A DNA stretch of 64,000 nt from Flavobacterium franklandianum (GCF_007097365.1 NZ_VJZR01000003.1:62001-126000); one strand, 5' to 3'; counted from the stretch's first letter, positions 21,251 through 31,413 are shown. The notes: a model not told the origin generated them from the sequence alone. Made by a program: numbers and translations.

Positions 21251-24094
21251 ATGAATACTGAAAAATTATGGTATAACATAGCCAACTGGTTTATGATTAG
21301 ACCCAGAACTTCTGGTTTTTTACTATTTCTATTTTTAGTTTTTACAGTTATTATAATTTCTGCGCAACGGGTTTATACGATAAGTGAGAATCAGGATAAT
21401 GAAATGAATGTCATCTTAAATGATATTAATCAAAGTATTGAACATTCTCTTATTATTTGTTATACTACCACTGTAGCATTAGAACTTTCTATAGATGATG
21501 CGGGCATTCCACAGAATTTCGATTTAATAGGCAAGGAACTATTTGAATCAAATCCTATTGTGAGTAACGTTCAAATAGTTCCTAATGGTGTCATTAAGTA
21601 TATGTATCCTTTAAAAGGCAACGAAGCCGCAATGAATTTAAATGTTTTAACGTCTAATTCCCTTCAAAAAGAATCTAATAAATGTATTAAAGCAAAAAAA
21701 ATCTTTTTTGCTGGCCCTTTTAAATTAGCACAAGGAGGAATAGGTATTATGGGAATACTCCCTGTACACAAGGAAAATAAATTTTGGGGATTTACGGCGG
21801 TTGTCATTAAACTAGAGACTCTATTAGATATTCCGAGAATTAAATTCCTAGACAAATCCAAATATGAATTCCAGTTTTCAAAGAAAAATCCAATTACCAA
21901 CAAAGAGGAATTTTTCATCCCTTCGAAACTAGATTTATCTAAAAGTTATTACAAAAACTACGCTATGCCTGATAGCGACTGGAATCTCTATTTAATTGCT
22001 AAAAAACCATATTCTATTTACGCTGAGGTCATAATACGTTTATTTTTAGGTCTTATCATAGCAATAGCATTAAGTATTTTGACAAGTAGATTCTTGAAAA
22101 AACCAATAGAATTAAAGCTTTTGTTAAAAGAACAGGAGGAAAAACTCTTAAAAAATGAAATGAAGTTTAAGTCTATGTTTGAACAAACTGCCGTAGGTTT
22201 TGCACTTGTGGATGCCAGTTCTGGATGTTTAATTGAAGCAAATGACAAATTTTGCGATATGTTGGGCTATACTTCTGATGAAATTAAAGATAAACACTTT
22301 ACCAACTTTACTCATCACGAGGATGTAGAGAAAAGTATCCAAAATTTTAAAAGTCTTGGAGAAGGTAAAATTAAGGAGTATTCTGTAGAGAAAAGATACA
22401 TTACTAAATCTGGAAATCCTATTTGGGTTCAATTGACGGTTTCTCGTCTTTGGGAATCAAACCAAAAGCCTTCTACTAATATTACTGTTATAAAAGATAT
22501 CACATCAAAAAAAGAAGCTCAAGCGCAGCTTGAAAAAAGTGAAACGCGATTTAAATCTATTTTCGAAAATTCACCACTTCCGTTGTGGGAAAAAGATTTT
22601 TCGGCAGTAAAAAATCATCTAGTCGAATTGGATTTAATGAACAAAAAACCTGAAACTGTTTATTCCTTTTTCGATGAACATCCCGATGAATTATACAAAT
22701 GCGTTTCGCTGGTAAAAATTATTGATGTTAATCATGAATGTTTAAAGCTTCATAAGGTCAAAGACAAAGCATTGTTATTAGAAAACGTGATCGATTTAAT
22801 TGATATAGAGCCTTTTGACGAAGTAAAACAACAGCTAGTTGCCATTTCTCAAAACGTCAAACAATTCAGTATTGACTCCCAAATAAAAATTTCGAATGGT
22901 CAAATTCGTGACATCAATTTAAGATGGAATATAATCGAAGGATACGAAGATTCATTAGAAAGAGTGATTCTATCGACACAAGACATTACGGATAGTAAGA
23001 TAGCAGAAGCAGACATTTTAAATTCCCATCAAAGGACAGAATCTCTAATCAATACCATTGATGGTATTGTTTGGGAATTTGATTTTGAAACTATGACTTT
23101 TACTTTTGTAAGCAAAAAAGTGGAAACTATTTTAGGATACACAGTAGCTGCTTATATGGGAATTCCTAATTTTTGGGAAGACCATATCTATCCTGAAGAT
23201 CGCGAGTACGCATTAAGAACCTCTAAATTAGTAAATAAAACACATAAAAATCACGATTATGAGTACCGAATGATTGCCAAAGATGGTAAAATCATATGGA
23301 TTAGAGATATTGTGAATTTTGTTATTGAAATAGATAAACCTGTAATTTCAAGAGGTATAATGATTGATATTACCATAATGAAAGAAGCAGAGAAAACTTT
23401 GAACAACTCTCTATACTTAGTTTCCGAACAGAATAAAAGACTATTGAATTTCTCTTATATCGTTTCGCATAATTTAAGATCTCACACCAGCAATATCGAG
23501 TCTATTATCTCGTTAATCGAATCGGCAGATACAGAGGAGGAACGAAATGAAATGATGCATTTATTAAAATCAGTTTCCCTTTCGCTAGACGAAACAATGA
23601 GTCATCTAAACGAGGTAGTGAATATAAATACAAATATAGGTTTAATGATAAGTCCTTTGAACTTGAACATTTATTTTACAAAAGCAAAAGACATCCTTTG
23701 TGAACAAATTCAATTAAATGAAGTTTCTTTTGTTACAAATGTCACAGATGATGCAGTAATAAACTATAATCCAGCGTATCTTGAAAGCATTCTTTATAAT
23801 TTAATTTCAAATGCAATTCGATACAGACATCCGCAACGAAAACCAATTATAACAATAAAATTGTATAACGAAAAGGGCGAAAATGTCATTGAAGTCAGCG
23901 ATAATGGTATTGGAATTGACTTAGCAAGGAATGGAGATAAAATTTTTGGTATGTACAAAACATTTAGTAATAATCCAGAATCCAGAGGAATAGGACTATT
24001 TATTACAAAAAACCAGGTAGATGCTATGGGTGGCACCATAACTGTTGCAAGTGATCTCAATATAGGAACAACATTTAAAATTTATATCAAATGA
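21251..24094 (+). CDS. Membrane-bound CHASE-PAS-PAS-PAS sensor histidine kinase (module 2)
   Basis: 947-residue paralogue of the kinase at 18206. It has the same two membrane segments and CHASE-like domain (FAGPFKLAQGGIGIMG), but three PAS units instead of two. The extra unit, about 160 residues starting near SIFENSPLPLWEKDFSAVKN, is inserted between the equivalents of PAS1 and PAS2. The histidine box (YIVSHNLRSHTSN) and ATPase motifs (NLISNAIRYRH, DNGIGIDL, SRGIGLFITKNQ) are nearly identical to module 1. It also overlaps its receiver gene by ATGA. The extra PAS suggests a second or altered signal input feeding similar output. Confidence 0.92.
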   Translation: MNTEKLWYNIANWFMIRPRTSGFLLFLFLVFTVIIISAQRVYTISENQDNEMNVILNDINQSIEHSLIICYTTTVALELSIDDAGIPQNFDLIGKELFESNPIVSNVQIVPNGVIKYMYPLKGNEAAMNLNVLTSNSLQKESNKCIKAKKIFFAGPFKLAQGGIGIMGILPVHKENKFWGFTAVVIKLETLLDIPRIKFLDKSKYEFQFSKKNPITNKEEFFIPSKLDLSKSYYKNYAMPDSDWNLYLIAKKPYSIYAEVIIRLFLGLIIAIALSILTSRFLKKPIELKLLLKEQEEKLLKNEMKFKSMFEQTAVGFALVDASSGCLIEANDKFCDMLGYTSDEIKDKHFTNFTHHEDVEKSIQNFKSLGEGKIKEYSVEKRYITKSGNPIWVQLTVSRLWESNQKPSTNITVIKDITSKKEAQAQLEKSETRFKSIFENSPLPLWEKDFSAVKNHLVELDLMNKKPETVYSFFDEHPDELYKCVSLVKIIDVNHECLKLHKVKDKALLLENVIDLIDIEPFDEVKQQLVAISQNVKQFSIDSQIKISNGQIRDINLRWNIIEGYEDSLERVILSTQDITDSKIAEADILNSHQRTESLINTIDGIVWEFDFETMTFTFVSKKVETILGYTVAAYMGIPNFWEDHIYPEDREYALRTSKLVNKTHKNHDYEYRMIAKDGKIIWIRDIVNFVIEIDKPVISRGIMIDITIMKEAEKTLNNSLYLVSEQNKRLLNFSYIVSHNLRSHTSNIESIISLIESADTEEERNEMMHLLKSVSLSLDETMSHLNEVVNINTNIGLMISPLNLNIYFTKAKDILCEQIQLNEVSFVTNVTDDAVINYNPAYLESILYNLISNAIRYRHPQRKPIITIKLYNEKGENVIEVSDNGIGIDLARNGDKIFGMYKTFSNNPESRGIGLFITKNQVDAMGGTITVASDLNIGTTFKIYIK

Positions 24095-24504
24095 AAAAAA
24101 CAATAATCTGGATTGTTGATGATGATGTTATTTACCAAACAATCATTCAGAAATTAATAAAAAAAGCAGGTGTGTTTTCAGCACATTCTTCTTTTATGAA
24201 TGGAAAAGACGCCATAAATACTTTAACTAACACAATAGAAGAAAGTGAATATTTACCTGATATTATTTTATTAGACATTAATATGCCTGTTATGGATGGA
24301 TGGGAATTTATGGAAGAAATAAAATTGATAAAATCCAAAATCAATAAAAAAATAATTATATACATAGTAAGTTCATCTATAGCCATTGAGGATAAAAACA
24401 AATCGAAAACCTTCACTGATATTATAGGATACATACCCAAACCTATTTCTATAGAAGATTTAATAGCCATCGTTCAAAGTGATGAAAATTCAGCAGGGAA
24501 TTAA
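24091..24504 (+). CDS. Single-domain CheY-like response regulator (module 2)
   Basis: 137-residue receiver, a close paralogue of the one at 20560, with Asp10-12, phosphoacceptor Asp62 in LLDINMPVMDGWEF, IVSSSIAIEDKNKSKTF and GYIPKPIS. It is translationally coupled to the upstream kinase by a four-base overlap. The two receivers share most residues, so crosstalk between modules is likely unless specificity lies elsewhere. Confidence 0.93.
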   Translation: MKKTIIWIVDDDVIYQTIIQKLIKKAGVFSAHSSFMNGKDAINTLTNTIEESEYLPDIILLDINMPVMDGWEFMEEIKLIKSKINKKIIIYIVSSSIAIEDKNKSKTFTDIIGYIPKPISIEDLIAIVQSDENSAGN

Positions 24505-24711
24505 AGCTGAAAGGCACATTATCAAAGCATTGCATCCGCATTATTGAAAATTTTTATAATTTGCAAGAAAAAATTAATATATTTGATTAATCATAATGTG
24601 AGGCAAGCCTTCGTTTTTAGATGTATATGAGAAGGTTATTTTAGTTTTTATTGTTTGGTACCCCTGAAACCAAAGACATTCTTAAATTATTGCAATCATA
24701 ATTTTCAAAAT

Positions 24712-25239
24712 ATGAAAACGAAAATCGGAATTCTGTACTCTACTGTAGATGGTCATACCCTGAAAATTTGTAACGTTATTAAAGAAGTTTTAGAAGAAAA
24801 GGGGAATACTGTCAAACTTTTTTCGATTGAGGATTTTCAAGGAAACGTGGCCGATTTCGATAAGTTTGTGATTGGAGCAAGCATCCGCTACGGAAAACAC
24901 AATCCGAAAATAATAGAATTCATAAACCAAAATATAGCAGCACTCGAGAAAATAGAAAACGCCTTTTTTTCGGTCAATCTTGTAGCCAGAAAACCAGAAA
25001 AAGCCAGTCCAGAAACCAATCCGTATTTTATCAAGTTTCTTCAAACTATCAATTGGATTCCCAAAACAGCAGCTGTTTTTGCCGGAAAACTGGACTATCA
25101 AAAATACCCTTTCACTGACAGATTGATGATTCAATTGATTATGTGGATGACAAAAGGACCTACAAATTCTAAAACAAAAATTGAATATACGGATTGGGAT
25201 AAAGTCAGAGAATTTGCGGTTTTAGTAAATAATAGTTAA
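24712..25239 (+). CDS. hemG: HemG-like protoporphyrinogen oxidase / flavodoxin family protein
   Basis: 175-residue flavodoxin-fold protein resembling menaquinone-dependent protoporphyrinogen IX dehydrogenase, a late heme-synthesis step. The FMN phosphate loop is in ILYSTVDGHTLKICNVI at the N-terminus. DKFVIGASIRYGKHNPKI is characteristic of HemG, and the segment FFSVNLVARKPEKASPETNPY matches the family's extra loop. The frame extends upstream to 24655, but the ATG at 24712 before KTKIGIL is the family start. It stands alone here, away from other heme genes. Confidence 0.88.
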   Translation: MKTKIGILYSTVDGHTLKICNVIKEVLEEKGNTVKLFSIEDFQGNVADFDKFVIGASIRYGKHNPKIIEFINQNIAALEKIENAFFSVNLVARKPEKASPETNPYFIKFLQTINWIPKTAAVFAGKLDYQKYPFTDRLMIQLIMWMTKGPTNSKTKIEYTDWDKVREFAVLVNNS

Positions 25240-25385
25240 CGTTTTGTCATTTTTTTGTTCGTTTTTATTTTCGTTGGACTTTTAAAAAAAAATAATCCTG
25301 CTTTTGAAAACATAAAGAAATAGAAGTATAACATAAAAACTTCGCTTTTGTTTAAATAAATATTTTCATAAATAGATAATTTAAC

Positions 25386-26164
25386 ATGAGAAAATCCCTA
25401 AATTGGTACTTAAGAAGACATCCATTACTATACAAAATTAGATATCGATTAGTCTCTAAAACTGTATCTCCTAATGAGATTAAAGACTTTTGTTACAATG
25501 ATATCAATACAAAAAATAGTATTCCAAAATTAATAATTTAATATTTAGTGGGAAAAATAAAGAATTAAGCGATTTTGAAAAAGCGAAAACAATTTCCATT
25601 TGGCTGAGGAACAATATCAAAGGTGGCCCAGGATTAGGAAAATCATCGACAACGGCTTTACTAAAAATGATGAATGGAGAAGGTGGCGTTTGCAGTGATA
25701 TTTCCCAAATTTTCTCTAATTTTTGTGTAATTAACGATTTAAAAGTCAAAGAATGGGGTTTGAAAAGCCTCTCTTGTGACTCCCAAGTTTCAGGAGGACA
25801 TTCATTTAATGAAGTCTATTGCAACGAATTTCAAAAATGGATAATGATCGATGCCGCAAAGTCAATATTTTTATATTACTCCAAGAAAAAACTTCCTTTG
25901 TCCACTCTTGAGTACATCCAATTGAAGGAAGAAAACAAAGAAATTGTAATAGCTAGTATTTTTACAAATAAAGCTTTAAACGATGCCAACTCAAACCAAA
26001 TTTATTTACTTTCGAATTCTTCCCCTTTTGTCATAACCAATTATGACAATAAAATGTATGATTATTTATTTGATAAACTGGATTTTTTCCCCGAATCTAT
26101 TCTACACGGAATACTAATTCTCATTGGTAAAGGGTATAAATTTGAGTTCCCAAAGAAAAATTAA
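25386..26164 (+). pseudogene. Frameshifted transglutaminase-like protein gene
   Basis: The gene starts at the ATG at 25386 (MRKSLNWYLRRHPLLYKIRY) and stops at 25539-25541 after 51 codons. Its continuation lies one frame back, open from 25520 to 26164. The joined product is about 255 residues. The second part shows a transglutaminase-like triad: GGVCSDIS (Cys), SGGHSFNEVYC (His) and WIMIDAAKS (Asp), with NIKGGPGLGKSSTTALLKMM before it. No ATG precedes the catalytic part until 25667, which would remove the conserved lead-in. A single-base indel between 25520 and 25541 explains the break; a sequencing error or programmed -1 shift are alternatives. Confidence 0.7.
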
Positions 26165-26237
26165 ATACATACTTATCTATAGAAGTTGTAGAAGAGATAA
26201 ATAGCAATCTAAAAACTCATCTTTAATTAACTTTTCA

Positions 26238-26266
26238 TTGCACAATCATTCCTATTTGTATCTTTG
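26238..26266 (+). promoter_or_regulatory. Bacteroidota-type promoter of pepT
   Basis: TTG at 26238-26240, 18 bases, then TATCTTTG at 26259-26266, a good -33/-7 match. Transcription would begin only about 10 bases before the pepT ATG at 26283, giving a very short leader. Confidence 0.65.
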
Positions 26267-26282
26267 TTGAAAACAAAATGGT

Positions 26283-27530
26283 ATGCAAAATATAATAGAC
26301 CGCTTTATAAGCTACGTCATCATTGACACTGAATCAGATTCAAGTTCAGAAACTACGCCAAGTACCCCAAAACAATGGGATTTAGCCAACAAATTGGTCG
26401 AAGAACTAAAACAAATTGGAATGCAAGATGTTACCATTGACGATAAAGCCTATATTATGGCCACTTTGCCATCAAATGTAGATCACGAAGTGCCAACAAT
26501 TGGATTTATTTCTCACTTTGACACCACGCCCGATTTTACAGGTGCCAATGTAAAACCACAAATTGTCCCCAATTATGACGGAGGCGACATTGTTTTAAAT
26601 GCGGAGCAAAATATTGTTTTATCGCCAAAATATTTCAAAGATTTATTGCAATACAAAGGACAAACACTAATCACCACCGACGGAACAACACTTCTTGGTG
26701 CAGATGATAAAGCCGGAATAACCGAAATTGTGACCGCAATGGAATACCTTATAAAAAATCCAGAAATCAAACACGGGAAAATCAGAGTAGGATTTACACC
26801 TGACGAAGAAATTGGTCGTGGAGCGCATCATTTCGATGTGGAGAAATTTGGTTGCGATTGGGCTTACACAATGGATGGTAGTCAAGTAGGGGAATTGGAA
26901 TACGAAAATTTTAATGCAGCTGGTGCCAAAATTACGTTTAAAGGCAAAAGTGTTCATCCGGGTTATGCCAAAGGTAAAATGATCAATTCGATGCTCATCG
27001 CCAATGACTTTATTAATGAATTACCAAAAGATGAAACGCCACAAGAAACAAGAGGTTACGAAGGATTTTTTCACGTTCATCATTTAACTGGAAGTATAGA
27101 AGAAACAGTTTTGGAACTCATTATTAGAGATCACAACAAGAAAAAGTTTGAAAAACGCAAAGAATTAATTAAAAAAATAACCAAGAAATTCAACAAGAAA
27201 TTTGCTAAACAATTTGGTGAAGATATTGTAATTACTGAAGTAAAAGACCAATATTATAATATGAAAGCAAAGGTTTTACCTGTAAAACATATTGTAGATA
27301 TTGCCGAAAAAGCGATGAAAGATTTGGGAATAAAACCCATTATAAAACCCATTCGTGGCGGAACAGATGGTTGCCAATTGTCATACAAAGGTTTGCCTTG
27401 TCCAAATATCTTTGCTGGCGGTCATAATTTTCACGGAAAATACGAATATGTTCCTGTAGAAAGTATGCAAAAAGCAGTAGATGTAATTGTGAAAATCGCT
27501 GAACTAACCGCTAAACCCTTAGTGAAATAA
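26283..27530 (+). CDS. pepT: Peptidase T (tripeptide aminopeptidase)
   Basis: Zinc-dependent aminopeptidase of family M20 that removes N-terminal residues from tripeptides in the cytoplasm. Metal and catalytic residues are seen in [13 protein letters not shown] (His near residue 80), [16 protein letters not shown] (bridging Asp), [16 protein letters not shown] (general-base Glu pair), [17 protein letters not shown] and the C-terminal [27 protein letters not shown] is also typical. The length of 415 residues is usual for PepT. Confidence 0.97.
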   Translation: MQNIIDRFISYVIIDTESDSSSETTPSTPKQWDLANKLVEELKQIGMQDVTIDDKAYIMATLPSNVDHEVPTIGFISHFDTTPDFTGANVKPQIVPNYDGGDIVLNAEQNIVLSPKYFKDLLQYKGQTLITTDGTTLLGADDKAGITEIVTAMEYLIKNPEIKHGKIRVGFTPDEEIGRGAHHFDVEKFGCDWAYTMDGSQVGELEYENFNAAGAKITFKGKSVHPGYAKGKMINSMLIANDFINELPKDETPQETRGYEGFFHVHHLTGSIEETVLELIIRDHNKKKFEKRKELIKKITKKFNKKFAKQFGEDIVITEVKDQYYNMKAKVLPVKHIVDIAEKAMKDLGIKPIIKPIRGGTDGCQLSYKGLPCPNIFAGGHNFHGKYEYVPVESMQKAVDVIVKIAELTAKPLVK

Positions 27531-27556
27531 ATTATAAAATATTCAAAGTATTTATT

Positions 27557-27586
27557 AAAAAACCATCATTGATGGTTTTTTTTTTG
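27557..27586 (+). terminator. Terminator after pepT
   Basis: AAAAACCATC and GATGGTTTTT pair around ATT and run into a T tract. Confidence 0.88.
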
Positions 27587-27697
27587 AAATTTAATTAAGG
27601 AAAAACTTAACATTGGCGAATTGGTTTAATGACTACATTTGTTAAAGATTAATTAACATTAAATTTACATTCAACAATAGTATTAATAAAAAGAATT

Positions 27698-28114
27698 ATG
27701 GAAGAGAAAAAAGAAGAGATTTCTGTCGAATTCACCCCAGAAATTACAACAGAGGCTACTGTTAGTCCAAAAGCTGGAAAACCAAGAGTAAGCAAACCGG
27801 CTAAAGTAGTTGAGCCAGCAATTGAAACTCCAGTTGCAGAAGAAAATCAAGAAGTAGAAATTATAGAAGAAACCATTTTTATAATTGAGGAAAAACCCAA
27901 AAAAGATAATAAAAAGAAAAAAAACAAGATGAAAGAGAAAGAAAAAGCGAAAAAAGCTAAGGCTAAAGAAAAAGCGAAAGCGAAAGCCAAAAAGGTAAAA
28001 AAAGCCAAAAAAGATAAAGCGAAAAAAGCAAAACTACAAGCGAAGGCTAAAGAGAAAAAAGCGAAAGCAAAATCTAAAAAAGCAAAGAAAAACAAAAAGA
28101 ATAAAAAGAAATAA
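27698..28114 (+). CDS. Lysine-rich low-complexity protein, histone H1-like tail
   Basis: 138 residues of strongly two-sided composition. Residues 1-67 are acidic and Pro/Thr-rich (EEKKEEISVEFTPEITTEAT, ending VEIIEETIFIIEEKPKK). Residues about 68-138 are almost only Lys, Ala and Glu (KAKAKEKAKAKAKKVKKAKK and similar), resembling the tails of bacterial H1-like DNA-binding proteins. No signal peptide is seen. A nucleoid- or RNA-binding role is inference from composition. It has its own promoter region and a strong shared terminator. Confidence 0.7.
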   Translation: MEEKKEEISVEFTPEITTEATVSPKAGKPRVSKPAKVVEPAIETPVAEENQEVEIIEETIFIIEEKPKKDNKKKKNKMKEKEKAKKAKAKEKAKAKAKKVKKAKKDKAKKAKLQAKAKEKKAKAKSKKAKKNKKNKKK

Positions 28115-28132
28115 ATCTATTGTTTTAAAATA

Positions 28133-28176
28133 AAAATCCCAAATTCCAATTTTAATATTGGAATTTGGGATTTTTT
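28133..28176. terminator. Bidirectional terminator between the lysine-rich gene and yajC
   Basis: AAATCCCAAATTCCAAT and ATTGGAATTTGGGATTT form a 17-bp stem, with a T-run on the plus strand and an A-run before it that serves the minus strand. It sits between two convergent genes. Confidence 0.9.
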
Positions 28177-28193
28177 ATGAAGTAGCTTAAATA

Positions 28194-28466
28194 CTATTTT
28201 TTAGCCAAAGCAGCACTCATTTCCATAGAAATAGCAGAACGCTCCATTTTCAATTTTCCAGCCATTGTTTCGATTACAACTGTAGTTTCTGCAACCTCAG
28301 CAATTTTACCGTGAAGTCCGCTTTTAGTGATGATTTTATCACCTACTTTCAAAGCACTTTCAAATTCTTTTTCGTTTTTGGCTCTTTTTTGTTGTGGTCT
28401 AATCATAAAGAAATAGATGACCACAAACATTAATAAAAACGGTGCAAATTGAGTTAACTGTTCCAT
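28194..28466 (-). CDS. yajC: Sec translocase accessory subunit YajC
   Basis: 90-residue inner-membrane protein that associates with SecDF. One N-terminal membrane helix (FAPFLLMFVVIYFFMI, residues about 7-22) is followed by the signature RPQQKRAKNEKEFESALKVGDKIITKSG and a short basic cytoplasmic tail. It lies 48 bp downstream of nusB on the same strand, a common Bacteroidota arrangement. Confidence 0.97.
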   Translation of the reverse strand: MEQLTQFAPFLLMFVVIYFFMIRPQQKRAKNEKEFESALKVGDKIITKSGLHGKIAEVAETTVVIETMAGKLKMERSAISMEMSAALAKK

Positions 28467-28514
28467 AATTTTAAATTCTTTTTTGTTATTTGATTATTAT
28501 TTTTGTTTTAAAAT

Positions 28515-29459
28515 TTACATTAATCCACGTCCCACTTTTTGGAGCCTGTTATCGGTTTGGAGTTCTTTGACCAAGTTGTCTAAAATTCCGTTTATAAAAA
28601 TACTGCTTTTTGGCGTAGAATATTCTTTAGCTAGCTCTAAATATTCGTTCAATGTCACTTTTATTGGAATCGATGGGAATTTCAAGAATTCACAAATCGC
28701 CATTTTCAGGATTATGGTGTCAATTTCGGCAATTCTTTCGCTGTCCCAATTGGGTGTTTTATCAACATATTCCTTTGCAAATTCCGTTTCGTTCAAAACT
28801 GTTTTTCTAAATAAATGCTGAACAAAATCACGATCTTCGTTGTCTTTGAATAATTTTGGCACCCTAAAATTTCCGTCTTCTACTGGTTTTATAGCCTTTA
28901 ATTGTTTGATGATTTCTGTATTTACAACAGGAATATCATCAATCCAAGTCAATTTGTTATCTTCTAGATATTCGTATAATTTTTCGTTTGGAACAATGAC
29001 TTCCTGAAACAAATTGACAATAAATTCCTTATCTTCCTCGAAAGTATTGACCGCATTGCTCATATATTTCGCATATAATTTGCTCTGCTTGATATCGTCA
29101 AGAAGAATTAAAATATAATCATCATTCAATGTCCAATTGTCGATTTTACGGGTTTCAAGAGCAATACTCAACGAGTTATTTTCGGCAAGTATCTGAAAAA
29201 TTGCGTTTTTAATAAACTTTTCGTTGGGTTTACGTTCTTGCGGAGTAGCAAGATGTTTTTGGCTAGATTTATGCAAAAAGATGGTTTCTTTTTTGCAAAT
29301 TTCGATCAATGAGGAAAGCATTATAAGGTATAAATCCTGAATAGCATCAATGCTATAAAAAAGGAATTTTTCTTCTTTTTCTAAATTATCAGACCCATTT
29401 TGATGCATCGCATAAATGGATTGCATAACCTTAACGCGAATATGTCTTCTGTTTACCAC
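28515..29459 (-). CDS. nusB: Transcription antitermination factor NusB, long Bacteroidota form
   Basis: NusB binds boxA RNA with NusE (S10) during rRNA antitermination. At 314 residues it is about twice the E. coli length. The N-terminal MVNRRHIRVKVMQSIYAM and the C-terminal canonical NusB domain (KTPNWDSERIAEIDTIILKM, then KVTLNEYLELAKEYSTPKSS) show the Bacteroidota variant with an inserted central helical region. The first residues NRRHIRVKVMQ correspond to the RNA-binding arginine-rich start. A TATTTTTG -7-like box lies just upstream. yajC follows. Confidence 0.95.
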   Translation of the reverse strand: MVNRRHIRVKVMQSIYAMHQNGSDNLEKEEKFLFYSIDAIQDLYLIMLSSLIEICKKETIFLHKSSQKHLATPQERKPNEKFIKNAIFQILAENNSLSIALETRKIDNWTLNDDYILILLDDIKQSKLYAKYMSNAVNTFEEDKEFIVNLFQEVIVPNEKLYEYLEDNKLTWIDDIPVVNTEIIKQLKAIKPVEDGNFRVPKLFKDNEDRDFVQHLFRKTVLNETEFAKEYVDKTPNWDSERIAEIDTIILKMAICEFLKFPSIPIKVTLNEYLELAKEYSTPKSSIFINGILDNLVKELQTDNRLQKVGRGLM

Positions 29460-29582
29460 CTTGTAAGAACTTTTTTAAATTAGTTTGCAAAAATAAGAAT
29501 TTCATTTTTTAAAACAGAGTTAAACCTGAAAAATATCTAATTTTACTATTACCTTTGAAATTCTTAAAGAATATAAATCCAG

Positions 29583-31343
29583 ATGAAAGAATTACAATAT
29601 TTAAATAAATATTTTGTCAAATACAAATACAGTTTTTTACTAGGCATTGTTATTACAATTGTCGCCCAAATATTCTCTTTGTTTACACCTAAATTAATTA
29701 GCAAATCCTTCACCATAATCGAAGATTTTGCAAAAGATAAAACGGTAACAAAAGATATCATTCAACAAGAACTGATTTCGAATATTTTATTGATAATTGC
29801 TACCACAATTATCGCTGGTTTCCTTACTTTCTTGATGCGTCAAACGCTAATAGTAATGTCACGGCACATCGAATTCGATTTGAAAAACGAAGTGTTCCGG
29901 CAATACGAAAACTTATCACAAAATTTTTACAAACAAAACCGAACAGGCGACTTGATGAATCGCATCAGCGAAGATGTTTCTAAAGTGCGAATGTATGTTG
30001 GCCCAGCCGTAATGTACACCATAAACACCGTTATTCGTTTTGCAATTGTAATCGTTTATATGTTTAATGTCTCGCCGCTACTGACTTTGTATACCTTGCT
30101 GCCATTGCCGATTTTGTCTTATGCGATATTTAAAATAAGCTCCGAAATCAATATAAGGAGTACTATTTTTCAGCAATATTTATCCAAAGTTTCGAGTTTT
30201 ACCCAAGAAATATTCTCTGGAATTAGAGTAATAAAGGCGTATTCCTTAGAAGAACAACATCAAAATAATATGGTAGATTTGTCTAATGAAAGTAAAATCA
30301 AAAGTTTGAGTTTAGCCAAAATTCAAGCTCTGTTTGGTCCGTTAATGTTGGCTCTAATTGGTATAAGTAACTTAGTGGTAATCTATTTTGGTGGATTAAT
30401 GTACATCAACGGAACCATCAAAAGCATTGGAACCATCGCCGAATTTATTTTATATGTCAATATGCTAACTTGGCCAGTGGCATCCTTGGGTTGGGTTTCG
30501 TCTATGGTGCAAGAGGCCGAAGCCTCACAAAAACGTATCAACGAATTCCTAAAAATTGTACCAGAAATTCAAAACAATAATCTAGAAAAATCCATAATCG
30601 AAGGCATGATTTCTTTCGAAAACGTAAGCTACACTTACGAAGATACTAATATTAAGGCTTTGCAAGAAGTGTCTTTTACAGTTCATGAAGGCGAAACATT
30701 GGCTATTTTAGGAAATACTGGTTCTGGAAAATCGACTATTATTTCATTGATTTCTCGCTTGTATGATGTAACCGAAGGTCAAATCACCATTGACCAAAAA
30801 GAAATCAGCAAAGTTAATTTATACGATTTAAGAAACAGTATTGGAATAGTTCCTCAAGATGCTTTTTTGTTTTCGGATACCATCAAAAACAATATCAAAT
30901 TTGGTAAAGAAGATGCTACTGATGAAGAAGTAGAAGCTGCTGCAAAAAGTGCGGTGGTACACGACAATATTATTGGTTTTAACAAACAATACGAAACCAT
31001 CCTTGGCGAAAGAGGTATCACGCTTTCGGGTGGACAAAAACAACGCGTTTCGATTGCGAGAGCCATCATCAAAAATCCAAAAATATTATTATTCGACGAT
31101 TGCTTATCCGCTGTTGATACGGAGACCGAAGAAACCATTTTGAATAACCTTCAGGAAATTTGCAGGGACAAAACGACAATAATTGTGAGCCATAGAGTTT
31201 CTTCGGCAAAAAATGCAGATCGAATTATGATCCTTGAGGAAGGCCGCATCATTGAGCAAGGTTCTCATAATCAATTGATAAATCAAGAAGGTTATTATGC
31301 TGCTCTATATTTGAAACAACTTTCTGAAAAAGAATTGCAATAA
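29583..31343 (+). CDS. ABC exporter, fused permease and ATPase (MsbA/lipid-type)
   Basis: 586-residue half-transporter with about six membrane helices (residues about 15-310), then an ATPase domain. It has Walker A GNTGSGKST (near residue 379), Q-loop VPQDAFLFSD, signature LSGGQKQR, Walker B ILLFDD with DCLSAVD, and the switch histidine in IVSHRVSSAK. Homodimers of this kind export lipids, peptides or drugs; the substrate cannot be read here. A TACCTTTG -7 box lies near 29550. It is divergent from nusB. Confidence 0.93.
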   Translation: MKELQYLNKYFVKYKYSFLLGIVITIVAQIFSLFTPKLISKSFTIIEDFAKDKTVTKDIIQQELISNILLIIATTIIAGFLTFLMRQTLIVMSRHIEFDLKNEVFRQYENLSQNFYKQNRTGDLMNRISEDVSKVRMYVGPAVMYTINTVIRFAIVIVYMFNVSPLLTLYTLLPLPILSYAIFKISSEINIRSTIFQQYLSKVSSFTQEIFSGIRVIKAYSLEEQHQNNMVDLSNESKIKSLSLAKIQALFGPLMLALIGISNLVVIYFGGLMYINGTIKSIGTIAEFILYVNMLTWPVASLGWVSSMVQEAEASQKRINEFLKIVPEIQNNNLEKSIIEGMISFENVSYTYEDTNIKALQEVSFTVHEGETLAILGNTGSGKSTIISLISRLYDVTEGQITIDQKEISKVNLYDLRNSIGIVPQDAFLFSDTIKNNIKFGKEDATDEEVEAAAKSAVVHDNIIGFNKQYETILGERGITLSGGQKQRVSIARAIIKNPKILLFDDCLSAVDTETEETILNNLQEICRDKTTIIVSHRVSSAKNADRIMILEEGRIIEQGSHNQLINQEGYYAALYLKQLSEKELQ

Positions 31344-31413
31344 ATGTTGTGTAATACAACTATTTTTTCGATTTTTGAGTACTGCTTAACAACACTAAAT
31401 AGACAGACGGATT

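Noticed and set aside
27847..28095. 82-codon Phe/Leu-rich minus-strand frame
   Set aside because: Antisense of the lysine-rich codons in the plus-strand gene; composition artefact.
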